DNA from: an uncultured Synechococcus sp.
GTDB lineage: Bacteria > Cyanobacteriota > Cyanobacteriia > PCC-6307 > Cyanobiaceae
Assembly (NCBI GenBank): GCA_913050105.1
Contig: CAJWZN010000062.1
Coordinates: 1-7,526, forward strand
DNA length: 7,526 bases
Direction: 5' to 3'
The stretch's first letter is position 1, and the number at the start of each line of letters is the position of its first letter. The translations under genes and the position numbers were made by a program. This document shows, in pieces, positions 1 to 6,505 of the stretch. The notes beneath the pieces are model-generated. The model was not told the DNA's origin, ran no database searches, and was given only the letters and a program-made list of their open reading frames with translations.

Positions 1-53
1 CCTGGGTCACTGGTACCTAAAACCAGCGCGTCTACCAATTCCGCCAGGTGGGC
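1..53 (-). tRNA. tRNA-Leu(UAG), 5' part only, cut by window edge
   Basis: Read on the minus strand, the gene starts with the acceptor 5' strand GCCCACC at 53..47, then TG and the D-arm GCGGAATTGGTAGACGCGC, whose GGAATTGGTAGAC core is typical of bacterial leucine tRNAs. The anticodon stem CTGGT/ACCAG encloses a seven-base loop TTTAGGT, giving anticodon UAG at 19..17, which reads CUA and other CUN leucine codons. Bases after the anticodon stem (TGACCC...) fit the start of the long variable arm of a class II tRNA. The rest of the variable arm, the T-arm and the 3' acceptor strand lie beyond the left edge. The anticodon loop is uninterrupted, so the group I intron known from cyanobacterial tRNA-Leu(UAA) is absent here, as expected for the UAG isoacceptor. 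Family and anticodon are clear; only completeness cannot be judged. Confidence 0.93.
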
Positions 54-62
54 TTGTGCTCG

Positions 63-68
63 ATTTTA
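63..68 (-). promoter_or_regulatory. Candidate -10 box for tRNA-Leu
   Basis: On the minus strand these bases read TAAAAT, five of six matches to TATAAT, and end nine bases before the tRNA 5' end at 53. That spacing would put transcription start a few bases upstream of, or at, the mature 5' end, which is normal for tRNA genes. No good -35 hexamer is visible 16-18 bases upstream, so this rests on the -10 and its position alone. Confidence 0.4.
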
Positions 69-96
69 CGTACCACCTCAGAATAAGGATGGTTAT

Positions 97-101
97 GGGA
101 G
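97..101 (+). promoter_or_regulatory. Ribosome binding site deciding the start of the Ycf66-like gene
   Basis: GGGAG lies five bases before the ATG at 107. Upstream in-frame alternatives are a GTG at 56, which nearly touches the tRNA-Leu gene, and ATGs at 89 and 95. Each lacks a purine-rich element at a useful distance (AAGG at 85-88 directly abuts the ATG at 89). The site therefore favours 107. Confidence 0.5.
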
Positions 102-106
102 AGCAG

Positions 107-607
107 ATGCTGGCGACCCTGAGTGGCGATCTCTGCCTGCTGTTTGGCCTTGGAGTGCTGTTGCTGCCATTGCTTGCTGTCGAGCTAAGCCGCCCGCGCG
201 ACGGCTTATGGGGTGCAGTGGTGCTGCTTCTCGGCCTGGTGCTGGTGACCAGCAGCGACCGACTGCGTGGCGCGCCAATGCTGGCTGTGTTGTGCGGAAG
301 TCTGCTGATCTCTCGTCTCACCACCGAAATCAGTCAGGCGCGCTGGCAGTCCCTCAGTGAGGACGAAAAGCAACGACTCAGCTCAATCGATCACTGGCTG
401 ACAAGCCTGCGCCAGCTGGGAACTGCAATCAGCAGCCTGGGAGAAGGGTTGAGCGGGGTCGTCAAACAACTCAAGCCGTCCGGTCGCTCCGGTGTTGCCA
501 ACAAGCTCTGGATCCGCCCCGAGGACGAAAACGCCTGTCCGGCACCAACAGCCACTCCTCCAACAACAGCCAGCCCTGAACCGACTGCCAGCGCCGTCGA
601 GGACTGA
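107..607 (+). CDS. Ycf66-like membrane protein, function unknown
   Basis: A 166-residue protein from the ATG at 107. Three hydrophobic stretches occupy about residues 8-25, 33-49 and 56-69, so it is probably anchored in a membrane (thylakoid or plasma membrane cannot be told apart). The middle part, with a hydrophobic LLLGLVLV run, then DRLRGAPML, then CGSLLI and E74...RW, lines up by eye with the Ycf66 N-terminal family pattern (hydrophobic run, WRLDPIL, LL, E..R.R). Ycf66 is found in cyanobacteria and some plastids and has no established function. A polar, probably helical region (about 80-120) and a KLWIRPE motif near 133-139 precede a Pro/Thr/Ala-rich tail (about 144-163), likely disordered. 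The gene ends in tandem stops (TGATAA) 26 bp before ileS on the same strand, so the two may be cotranscribed. The coding call is strong; the family name is a moderate-confidence assignment from memory. Confidence 0.82.
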   Translation: MLATLSGDLCLLFGLGVLLLPLLAVELSRPRDGLWGAVVLLLGLVLVTSSDRLRGAPMLAVLCGSLLISRLTTEISQARWQSLSEDEKQRLSSIDHWLTSLRQLGTAISSLGEGLSGVVKQLKPSGRSGVANKLWIRPEDENACPAPTATPPTTASPEPTASAVED

Positions 608-624
608 TAATTCCCCGATCAACC

Positions 625-630
625 AGGAAG
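625..630 (+). promoter_or_regulatory. Ribosome binding site of ileS
   Basis: AGGAAG sits three bases before the GTG at 634 (AGGA core five bases away). It supports the GTG over the first in-frame ATG at 718, which would remove the conserved N-terminal segment of IleRS. Confidence 0.6.
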
Positions 631-633
631 ACC

Positions 634-3558
634 GTGAGCAAGGAGACGCGCGACGCCGCCACTGAAGGACGTCCCTCCTACAAGGACACGCTCAACCTGC
701 TGCAAACCGGGTTTGGCATGCGCGCCAACGCCGTGAAACGCGAGCCGGAACTGCAAGCCTTCTGGAAAGACAACGGGATTGACGGAAAGCTAGGGCTGGA
801 GAACACGGGCCCCAGTTTCACGCTTCACGACGGACCGCCGTACGCCAACGGTGCTCTGCACATGGGTCACGCCCTGAACAAGGTGCTCAAGGATGTGATC
901 AACAAATACCAGGTGCTGCAGGGTCGCCGGGTGCGCTACGTGCCCGGTTGGGATTGCCACGGCCTGCCGATCGAGCTGAAGGTTCTGCAGTCGATGGACA
1001 TGGAACAGCGCAAAGCCCTGACGCCGATCAAGCTGCGCAAGAAAGCCGCCGCCTACGCCCGTAAGCAAGTGGATGGCCAGATGAAGGGGTTCCAGCGCTG
1101 GGGCATCTGGGCCGACTGGGAACAGCCGTATCTCACGCTGCAGAAAAACTATGAGGCAGCCCAGATCAAAGTGTTCGGGGAGATGCTGCTCAAAGGGCAC
1201 ATCTACCGAGGGCTGAAACCGGTGCACTGGAGCCCCAGTTCCCGCACCGCCTTGGCTGAAGCCGAACTGGAGTATCCAGACGGCCACACCAGCCCCAGCG
1301 TCTACGCAGTCTTTCCTGCGGTGGAGGTGCCCCCTGCACTACAGGACGCCTTGAACGCTGAGGGCATCGAACTCCCCGATGATCCGACGGAACTCGGCAA
1401 GACCCTTCAGGTGGCGATCTGGACGACCACCCCATGGACCCTCCCAGCCAACCTGGCGGTATCTGTAAACGAACGGCTGGATTACGCCCTGGCCGACGAT
1501 GGAAAGGGCCGTTTGCTGCTGGTGGCCGCTGATCTGATCGACACCCTCACCACAACACTGGCGCTACCTCTCAACCGCCGCGCCACCGTCAAAGGTGCCC
1601 TGCTTGCCAACCTGATCTATCGGCATCCACTGATGGATCGCACCAGTCCGGTGGTGATCGGCGGTGACTACATCACCACTGAGTCCGGAACAGGGCTGGT
1701 GCACACCGCTCCAGGCCATGGAGTCGATGACTTTCACACCGGCCTGAAAAATGGTCTGCCGGTGCTCTGCCCGGTTGATGAAGCCGGCACCCTCACCGCA
1801 GAGGCGGGTCCATTCGCGGGGCTGAACGTACTCAAGGACGCCAACTCCGCAATCATCGAAGCGCTGGCGCAGGCCGGCGCACTGCTCAAGCAGGAGGCCT
1901 ACAGCCACCGTTATCCCTACGACTGGCGCACCAAAAAGCCCACGATTTTCCGCGCCACCGAACAGTGGTTCGCCTCGGTGAACGGCTTCCGGAAACAGGC
2001 CCTCGATGCCATCGACGCGGTGGAGTGGACCCCGGCATCCGGGCGTAACCGGATCGAAGCGATGGTCAAGGAGCGGGGTGACTGGTGCATTTCGCGTCAG
2101 CGCACCTGGGGTGTGCCGATTCCGGTCTTTTACAACCGCATTAGCGGTGAAGTTCTCCTCAACGCCGACACCCTGGCCCATGTCGAGGCTCTGATCGCCG
2201 AGCATGGTGCCGACGTTTGGTGGGAAAAAGACGAAGCCGATCTGCTTCCCTCCGCCTACGCCAACCAGGCAGAGCAATGGCGCAAGGGGACGGACACCAT
2301 GGATGTGTGGTTCGACTCCGGCTCAAGTTGGGCGGCCGTCGCCAGTCAGCGAGAGCACCTCAGCTATCCAGCTGATCTGTATCTCGAGGGGTCAGACCAG
2401 CACCGCGGGTGGTTCCAGAGCTCACTGCTCACTTCCGTGGCCGTCAATGGCCACGCCCCTTACAAGCGAGTGCTGACCCATGGTTTTGCGCTTGATGAGA
2501 AAGGTCGGAAGATGAGCAAATCCCTCGGCAACGTTGTCGATCCGATGGTGATCATCGAGGGAGGCAAGAACCAGAAGCAAGATCCCCCTTTCGGCGCGGA
2601 CGTGCTGCGCCTCTGGGTGAGCTCCGTTGACTACTCCGCTGATGTGCCGATCGGGGCCGGCATCCTCAGGCAACTGGCCGATGTCTATCGAAAGGTGCGA
2701 AACACCAGCCGTTATTTGCTTGGCAACCTCCACGACTTCAATCCAGCAACGGATTCAGTTCCCGTTGCGGAGCTGCCGCTGCTGGACCGCTGGATGCTGC
2801 AGCGCACCGCTGAAGTGATGGATGAGATCACCGCGGCGTTCGAAAGCTATGAATTCTTCCGCTTCTTCCAGCTGCTCCAGAACTATTGCGTCACCGATTT
2901 ATCCAACTTCTATCTCGACATCGCCAAGGACCGTCTGTACGTGAATGCCCCCGCCGATCGGCGCCGGCGCAGCTGCCAGACCGTGATGGCCTTGATCATC
3001 GAACGCCTGGCAGGCCTGATCGCCCCGGTGCTGTGCCACATGGCTGAAGACATTTGGCAGAACCTTCCCTACTCGGTGGTGGAGATCTCCGTGTTCCAAC
3101 GCGGCTGGCCCACCGTTCCCGTGGAGTGGCGCGACAACACACTCTCTGCACCGGTTCAGGAGCTCCGCGATCTTCGTGCGGCTGTGAACAGAGTGCTGGA
3201 GGACTGCCGCAGCCGCCAGGAGCTGGGGGCATCGTTGGAATCCGCAGTTCGCGTCGAAGCCCGCAGACCAGAGCTCAAGACAGCGTTTGATTGGCTCCGC
3301 GACAACGGAGATGCGGAGGTGGATGGCCTCCGCGACTGGCTTCTGGTGTCCCAGCTCCAGGTGGGAGGTGAACCGTGGGCGGAACTGCTTGCCTGCCAGG
3401 ACGATGCCATTGCTGTGATCGAGGTGAGTCGAGCCCGCGGCATCAAGTGCGATCGCTGCTGGCATTACGAGGGGGATGTTGGCCAGCATCCCGGGCACGC
3501 AACACTCTGTGGTCGCTGTGTCGGAATCCTGGAACGCCGCACTCACCAGCGAACCTGA
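634..3558 (+). CDS. ileS: Isoleucyl-tRNA synthetase (IleRS)
   Basis: Charges tRNA-Ile with isoleucine using ATP, in the cytoplasm. The 974-residue product is full length for bacterial IleRS, which is usually about 930-970. Visible landmarks in order: the N-terminal YKDTLNLLQTGFGMRANAVK segment (residues 16-35); the class I HIGH signature as HMGH (76-79) after GPPYANGAL; the GWDCHGLPIE motif (105-114); the CP1 editing domain with WTTTPWTLPAN (263-273) and HTAPGHGVDDF (357-367), whose aspartates belong to the hydrolytic site that clears Val-tRNA-Ile; DVWFDSG...W and GSDQHRGWFQSSL; and KMSKS (626-630). The anticodon-binding domain follows. The end carries the zinc-binding Cys-X2-Cys pairs C939/C942 and C959/C962. 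All key residues look intact. The start is GTG, chosen because the conserved N-terminus begins well before the first ATG. It lies 26 bp after the Ycf66-like gene, and its last 16 bp overlap the 3' end of a convergent gene. No T-box leader is visible in the short gap. Confidence 0.98.
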   Translation: MSKETRDAATEGRPSYKDTLNLLQTGFGMRANAVKREPELQAFWKDNGIDGKLGLENTGPSFTLHDGPPYANGALHMGHALNKVLKDVINKYQVLQGRRVRYVPGWDCHGLPIELKVLQSMDMEQRKALTPIKLRKKAAAYARKQVDGQMKGFQRWGIWADWEQPYLTLQKNYEAAQIKVFGEMLLKGHIYRGLKPVHWSPSSRTALAEAELEYPDGHTSPSVYAVFPAVEVPPALQDALNAEGIELPDDPTELGKTLQVAIWTTTPWTLPANLAVSVNERLDYALADDGKGRLLLVAADLIDTLTTTLALPLNRRATVKGALLANLIYRHPLMDRTSPVVIGGDYITTESGTGLVHTAPGHGVDDFHTGLKNGLPVLCPVDEAGTLTAEAGPFAGLNVLKDANSAIIEALAQAGALLKQEAYSHRYPYDWRTKKPTIFRATEQWFASVNGFRKQALDAIDAVEWTPASGRNRIEAMVKERGDWCISRQRTWGVPIPVFYNRISGEVLLNADTLAHVEALIAEHGADVWWEKDEADLLPSAYANQAEQWRKGTDTMDVWFDSGSSWAAVASQREHLSYPADLYLEGSDQHRGWFQSSLLTSVAVNGHAPYKRVLTHGFALDEKGRKMSKSLGNVVDPMVIIEGGKNQKQDPPFGADVLRLWVSSVDYSADVPIGAGILRQLADVYRKVRNTSRYLLGNLHDFNPATDSVPVAELPLLDRWMLQRTAEVMDEITAAFESYEFFRFFQLLQNYCVTDLSNFYLDIAKDRLYVNAPADRRRRSCQTVMALIIERLAGLIAPVLCHMAEDIWQNLPYSVVEISVFQRGWPTVPVEWRDNTLSAPVQELRDLRAAVNRVLEDCRSRQELGASLESAVRVEARRPELKTAFDWLRDNGDAEVDGLRDWLLVSQLQVGGEPWAELLACQDDAIAVIEVSRARGIKCDRCWHYEGDVGQHPGHATLCGRCVGILERRTHQRT

Positions 3559-3836
3559 GCCAGCAAATCGCTCGGCGCCATCGGACCTGCCATCACTGAG
3601 CTGTCCACTGGATTAAGCGGACCCTGAAGAAGTTCAGCCCGCTCAAGGCTGGTGCCATCCGGCAACACCGAAGCATCCGGATCAAAAGCCGTGGGATGGG
3701 TGGTGCTGCTGCTGAAACCACGAAAGATCAGCAACTCAAAGGGTTCATTGAACACCGTTCCTTTCAAACGCACGACACGATCGGGAGCCAGACGGCTGCG
3801 CTCCTCAAGTTGCTGAACCAGCTCAACATCAGTCAT
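3543..3836 (-). CDS. Small conserved cyanobacterial protein, DUF7734-like
   Basis: A 97-residue soluble protein with no signal peptide or membrane segment. It has an acidic/basic N-terminal helix-like region (residues 1-20), then VVRLKGTVFN and EPFELLIFRGFSSSTTHPTAFDPD (31-54), a striking motif I associate with a small conserved family of cyanobacteria and plants (DUF7734). The biochemical role is unknown and I do not assign one. The frame stays open upstream to 3956, but that extension is proline/cysteine-rich and merely overlaps the DUF3177 gene. The ATG at 3836 has GGAG seven bases upstream and forms a TGATG junction with the DUF3177 stop, which strongly favours it and suggests translational coupling. 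The 3' end runs 16 bp into the end of ileS on the other strand. Coding status is well supported; the family name is from memory and less sure. Confidence 0.85.
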   Translation of the reverse strand: MTDVELVQQLEERSRLAPDRVVRLKGTVFNEPFELLIFRGFSSSTTHPTAFDPDASVLPDGTSLERAELLQGPLNPVDSSVMAGPMAPSDLLAQVRW

Positions 3837-4447
3837 CAGAATTCTCCAGCCACCCGGCCGTAACGAGGAAGCCTGACCAGAAGCCACTGAAGCGCTCCCG
3901 CCAGATAAGCCACAAGTGCCGCATAACCCAGGAAGGCCGCGACGGCACGGGTCCACTCCCCCCCGAAGATGAAATCAAACATCAACTCAGCCACACGATG
4001 CATGCGTTGTGGTGCCTCTAACCAGGCGGAACAGACGCTCAGGCCCGGGGCATCAAAACAGCCAAGAGCCGTGATGCTCATTCCCACGCTCAGGAAGGCA
4101 AATCCGGTGAACGCCCAGCGCCAGAGACGAACCGTGAGCGGCAGCGGACGCCACAGCGGCTGATCAGCCAGCTCCTCGTTCAGATCAACCCAGAACCAGA
4201 CACTCATGGTCATCAGGACCGGGGCAACCAGGGCCGTGACAAAACCGATCGGACGTTCATCGGTTAGGAGCAGAAGGCTGATCGCCATCAGGCTGGCAAC
4301 CTTCCAGTACAGCCCCATCAGGCGCTGCACCACTGGTTCTCGGCTCCACGTCGCCCAGACCAGCAACACCAACGGCAAGCCCAACGCCACGGTGGCTCCG
4401 AGCCGGTAGGTGAGCCACACCAGAGCGCGGTAGGACAGCTCGTTCAC
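3836..4447 (-). CDS. DUF3177-family integral membrane protein
   Basis: A 203-residue protein starting at a GTG (4447). Hydrophobic segments at about residues 17-33, 46-62, 67-87, 110-129 and 166-190 predict roughly five membrane spans. The N-terminus (MNELSYRALVWLTYRLGATV) and the WFWVDLNEEL segment (84-93), just after the third span, match my memory of the DUF3177 family, which is essentially confined to cyanobacteria and has no known function. Tryptophan is frequent near the predicted membrane interfaces. Its TGA stop shares one base with the ATG of the DUF7734-like gene, so the two probably form a coupled two-gene unit. No convincing Shine-Dalgarno sequence precedes the GTG. A GATAAT box on this strand about 22 bases upstream could be its -10 element, giving a short leader. 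Confidence 0.88.
   Translation of the reverse strand: MNELSYRALVWLTYRLGATVALGLPLVLLVWATWSREPVVQRLMGLYWKVASLMAISLLLLTDERPIGFVTALVAPVLMTMSVWFWVDLNEELADQPLWRPLPLTVRLWRWAFTGFAFLSVGMSITALGCFDAPGLSVCSAWLEAPQRMHRVAELMFDFIFGGEWTRAVAAFLGYAALVAYLAGALQWLLVRLPRYGRVAGEF
3844..3847 (-). promoter_or_regulatory. Ribosome binding site of the DUF7734-like gene
   Basis: On the minus strand GGAG lies seven bases before the ATG at 3836, inside the last codons of the DUF3177 gene. It fixes the start of the small downstream gene and shows that it does not rely solely on reinitiation. Confidence 0.6.
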
Positions 4448-4516
4448 GGCCGGGCATCAAGGTGGCGTCATTATCGATGTCCCAGTCCTCTCTGCAGGAT
4501 TGATAGGGTCCGATCC
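4448..4516. promoter_or_regulatory. Divergent intergenic region between DUF3177 and FIST genes
   Basis: This 69-bp gap must hold promoters for both outward-facing units unless transcription enters from elsewhere. On the minus strand, 4475..4470 reads GATAAT, a five-of-six match to a -10 box placed about 22 bases before the DUF3177 GTG. A matching -35 is not obvious. On the plus strand I see no clear -10; a TAGGG at 4504-4508, eight bases before the FIST ATG, may be a weak ribosome binding site. The palindrome ATCGAT at 4473-4478 overlaps the -10 candidate, but six bases alone are weak evidence for an operator. Confidence 0.45.
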
Positions 4517-5788
4517 ATGATGCGTTTCTCTCCGATCGATTGGTTCAGCTCGGCTAGGGAGACCCGTTATTGCCGTTCTGCCCTATCGACCAAACCGTCC
4601 CTCGACGAAGCGGTCAAAGATGTCGTCGGTCAGCTTGGTCGCCGTGGGGAAGCCGACCTTGCACTGGTCTTCGCCTCCACGGGGTACGCCAGTGATCTGC
4701 CAAGACTTCTGCCCCTGCTGCGGCAGGAGCTCAAATCCCGCCACTGGATCGGTGCTGCCGGTGGTGGCGTGGTGGGGACCCGCCCGGATGGCGGCGCAGC
4801 CGAGATCGAAAAGACACCTTCTCTAAGTGTCACCTTGCTGCAGCTGCCCGGATCCGAGATCACCTCGGTGGGGCTTTCCACTGAAACCCTGCCCGATCTC
4901 GACGGTCCAGCACAGCAATGGCAGGACTGGAGCGGTATTCAACCCGAACACTGCCGCAGTCAGATCCTGCTGATTGATCCCAGCTCGAACAACATCAATG
5001 ATCTGATCAGCGGGCTGGACTACGCCTTTCCAGGCGCGGCAACCATCGGCGGAATCGCATGCCCCCACAATGCCCCCCACGGTTCCCTGCTGCTCGATGA
5101 CAGGGTTGTGTCTGGAGCGGTGGTCTGCTCCATTGGCGGTGACTGGCGTCTCGACACAGTGGTGGCTCAGGGATGCCGGCCGATCGGCCCCGTTTTCTCG
5201 ATTGAGCAGGTGCAGCGCAACGTGCTCCTGGAACTGAGTGATGGGGAGCGGAAAGACACCCCCGTGGCTTGCCTGCAGAGGGTGCTGGCAGACCTGAACA
5301 GCGAGGACAGAGAGCGAGTCCGTCACTCGCTGTTTCTGGGCATTGAACGACGCACTCTTCAACTCAACCCGAAGCATCCGGCACAGAGCGAAGCGGCTTT
5401 CCTTGTACGCAATCTGATCGGAGTTGATCCCAAAAATGGAGCGGTGGCCGTGGCAGATCGCGTTCGCCCGGGGATGAATGTTCAGTTCCAGCTGAGGGAG
5501 GCCGATGCCTCACGGGAGGAAGCTCTCAGCCTTCTCCAGGCTGCCGCTGCAGCGGATGAGAGCGCACCGGTGTTTGGGCTGCTGATGGCCTGCCTTGGAC
5601 GAGGTCAGGGGTTGTTCGGCGCTCCGGATGGGGATGTGACCCTGGGACGGCAGGTGATGCCGGGCCTCCCGATGGCTGGTGCGTTCTGCAACGGTGAGAT
5701 CGGACCCGTGGCGGGGTCAACCCACTTACACGGCTACACGGCCTGCTGGGGGCTGCTGCGGCAGGATCCACTGGTCACCGCCGGTTGA
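4517..5788 (+). CDS. FIST domain protein (FIST N and FIST C), putative cytoplasmic sensor
   Basis: A 423-residue protein, soluble by eye with no signal peptide. FIST domains are proposed from comparative genomics to bind small ligands such as amino acids and usually pair with signalling modules. Here the protein consists only of the two FIST halves, as in the stand-alone cyanobacterial type. The N-terminal half (about 25-215) shows DLALVFASTGY (48-57), a GAAGGGVVGT turn (79-88), ILLIDPSSNN (150-159) and ATIGGIACP (175-183). The C-terminal half (about 230-415) shows LFLGIERR (272-279), FLVRNLIGVDP (295-305), then ACLGRGQGLFG (358-368), a PMAGAFCNGEIGP stretch (385-397) and LHGYTAC (404-410), the hallmark end of FIST_C. 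Two adjacent ATGs (4517 and 4520) could start it; either fits. It ends three bases before trmB, so it leads a probable three-gene unit. Its ligand and output partner cannot be read from sequence. Confidence 0.9.
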   Translation: MMRFSPIDWFSSARETRYCRSALSTKPSLDEAVKDVVGQLGRRGEADLALVFASTGYASDLPRLLPLLRQELKSRHWIGAAGGGVVGTRPDGGAAEIEKTPSLSVTLLQLPGSEITSVGLSTETLPDLDGPAQQWQDWSGIQPEHCRSQILLIDPSSNNINDLISGLDYAFPGAATIGGIACPHNAPHGSLLLDDRVVSGAVVCSIGGDWRLDTVVAQGCRPIGPVFSIEQVQRNVLLELSDGERKDTPVACLQRVLADLNSEDRERVRHSLFLGIERRTLQLNPKHPAQSEAAFLVRNLIGVDPKNGAVAVADRVRPGMNVQFQLREADASREEALSLLQAAAAADESAPVFGLLMACLGRGQGLFGAPDGDVTLGRQVMPGLPMAGAFCNGEIGPVAGSTHLHGYTACWGLLRQDPLVTAG

Positions 5789-5791
5789 TCG

Positions 5792-6502
5792 TTGCGCCAG
5801 CACGTCAATCCCCTCAGTCGCTTCTTCCAGCTGCCGCTGCAACTTCCGGCGCCGTCACAACTGTTTGAGCGCCCCGAACAACCGATCCATCTGGACATCG
5901 GCTGCGCCCGGGGTCGCTGCCTGCTCGGCCTGGCGGAACAGCAGCCAAGCTGGAACCATCTGGGCGTTGAAATCCGGCGCCCGCTGGTGCAGTCAGCCGA
6001 TCGTGATGCTCAGGCCAGCGAGCACGGAAACGTGCGAGTTCTGTTCTGCAACGCGAACATCAGCCTGGAGGGCTGGATGGACGACTTACCCAAGGACCGG
6101 TTGCAACGGGTCTCGATCCAGTTTCCGGATCCCTGGTTCAAACGCCGTCACCGCAAACGGCGGGTGTTGCAGCCACCACTGCTCCTGGCAATCGCCGCGG
6201 CCATGGAACCGGGTCGCGAGTTGTTTCTGCAAAGCGACGTACCGGAGGTGATTGAACCGATGGTGGCGCTCACAGAACTGAGCGGCTGCTTTGAACGACC
6301 GGCCGAGGATGCCCGGCCGTGGAGGCTCGAGAACCCGCTGCCGGTGCCCACCGAACGAGAGCGCTACGTGATGGAGCAGACGCTGCCTGTCTACCGGGTG
6401 CTGTATCGGCGCAACCCACATCCCCTGCCGGATCGCAGAAGTCTGGAAAACCAGTGGCAGGAGATTGATAATCCAGCTGATGGTGTCTCCCGCGAGTCCT
6501 GA
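5792..6502 (+). CDS. trmB: tRNA (guanine(46)-N7)-methyltransferase
   Basis: Transfers methyl from S-adenosylmethionine to N7 of G46 in the variable loop of tRNAs. The 236 residues are close to the usual bacterial TrmB length. Motifs: the SAM-binding LDIGCARGRCLLGLA (34-48), GVEIRRP with the ribose-binding acidic E60 (58-64), FCNAN (85-89), the family signature IQFPDPWFKRRHRKRR (109-124), LFLQSDV (144-150), and TERERY (187-192) in the place of the family's TxxE tRNA-binding motif. The start is TTG at 5792. It was chosen because MRQHVNPLSRFF is what I recall as the N-terminus of picocyanobacterial TrmB, and the first in-frame ATG (in GWMDDL, residue 96) would delete the SAM site. There is no clear Shine-Dalgarno, and the TTG lies three bases after the FIST stop, so translation probably depends on ribosomes finishing the FIST gene. 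It ends three bases before the IctB-like gene. Confidence 0.95.
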   Translation: MRQHVNPLSRFFQLPLQLPAPSQLFERPEQPIHLDIGCARGRCLLGLAEQQPSWNHLGVEIRRPLVQSADRDAQASEHGNVRVLFCNANISLEGWMDDLPKDRLQRVSIQFPDPWFKRRHRKRRVLQPPLLLAIAAAMEPGRELFLQSDVPEVIEPMVALTELSGCFERPAEDARPWRLENPLPVPTERERYVMEQTLPVYRVLYRRNPHPLPDRRSLENQWQEIDNPADGVSRES

Positions 6503-6505
6503 TTG

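Noticed and set aside
1564..2277. Long open frame of 237 codons on the minus strand inside ileS
   Set aside because: It lies wholly within the conserved catalytic and editing region of ileS. The translation is low in recognisable motifs and is explained by the high third-position GC of the sense strand.
3449..3456. HIP1 octamer GCGATCGC
   Set aside because: The only copy I noticed in the window, inside the zinc-finger codons of ileS. One copy is compatible with chance at this GC content, so it is not reported as a repeat feature.
2899..3546. Minus-strand open frame of 215 codons over the 3' part of ileS
   Set aside because: Antisense shadow of the anticodon-binding and zinc domains, which read convincingly on the plus strand. 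No ribosome binding site or family resemblance seen.
3837..3956. Forty-residue upstream extension of the DUF7734-like protein
   Set aside because: The extension is Cys/Gly/Ser-rich, overlaps the DUF3177 coding region, and ignores the well-placed GGAG and TGATG junction at 3836.
4473..4478. ATCGAT palindrome in the divergent gap as a possible operator
   Set aside because: Six bases only, with no extended dyad around it; not enough to call a regulator binding site.
5679..6251. Plus-strand open frame bridging the end of the FIST gene and trmB
   Set aside because: It is out of frame with both genes, whose motifs are clear, and its translation is rich in Arg, Ser and Cys with no recognisable family, as expected for a frame shadow.
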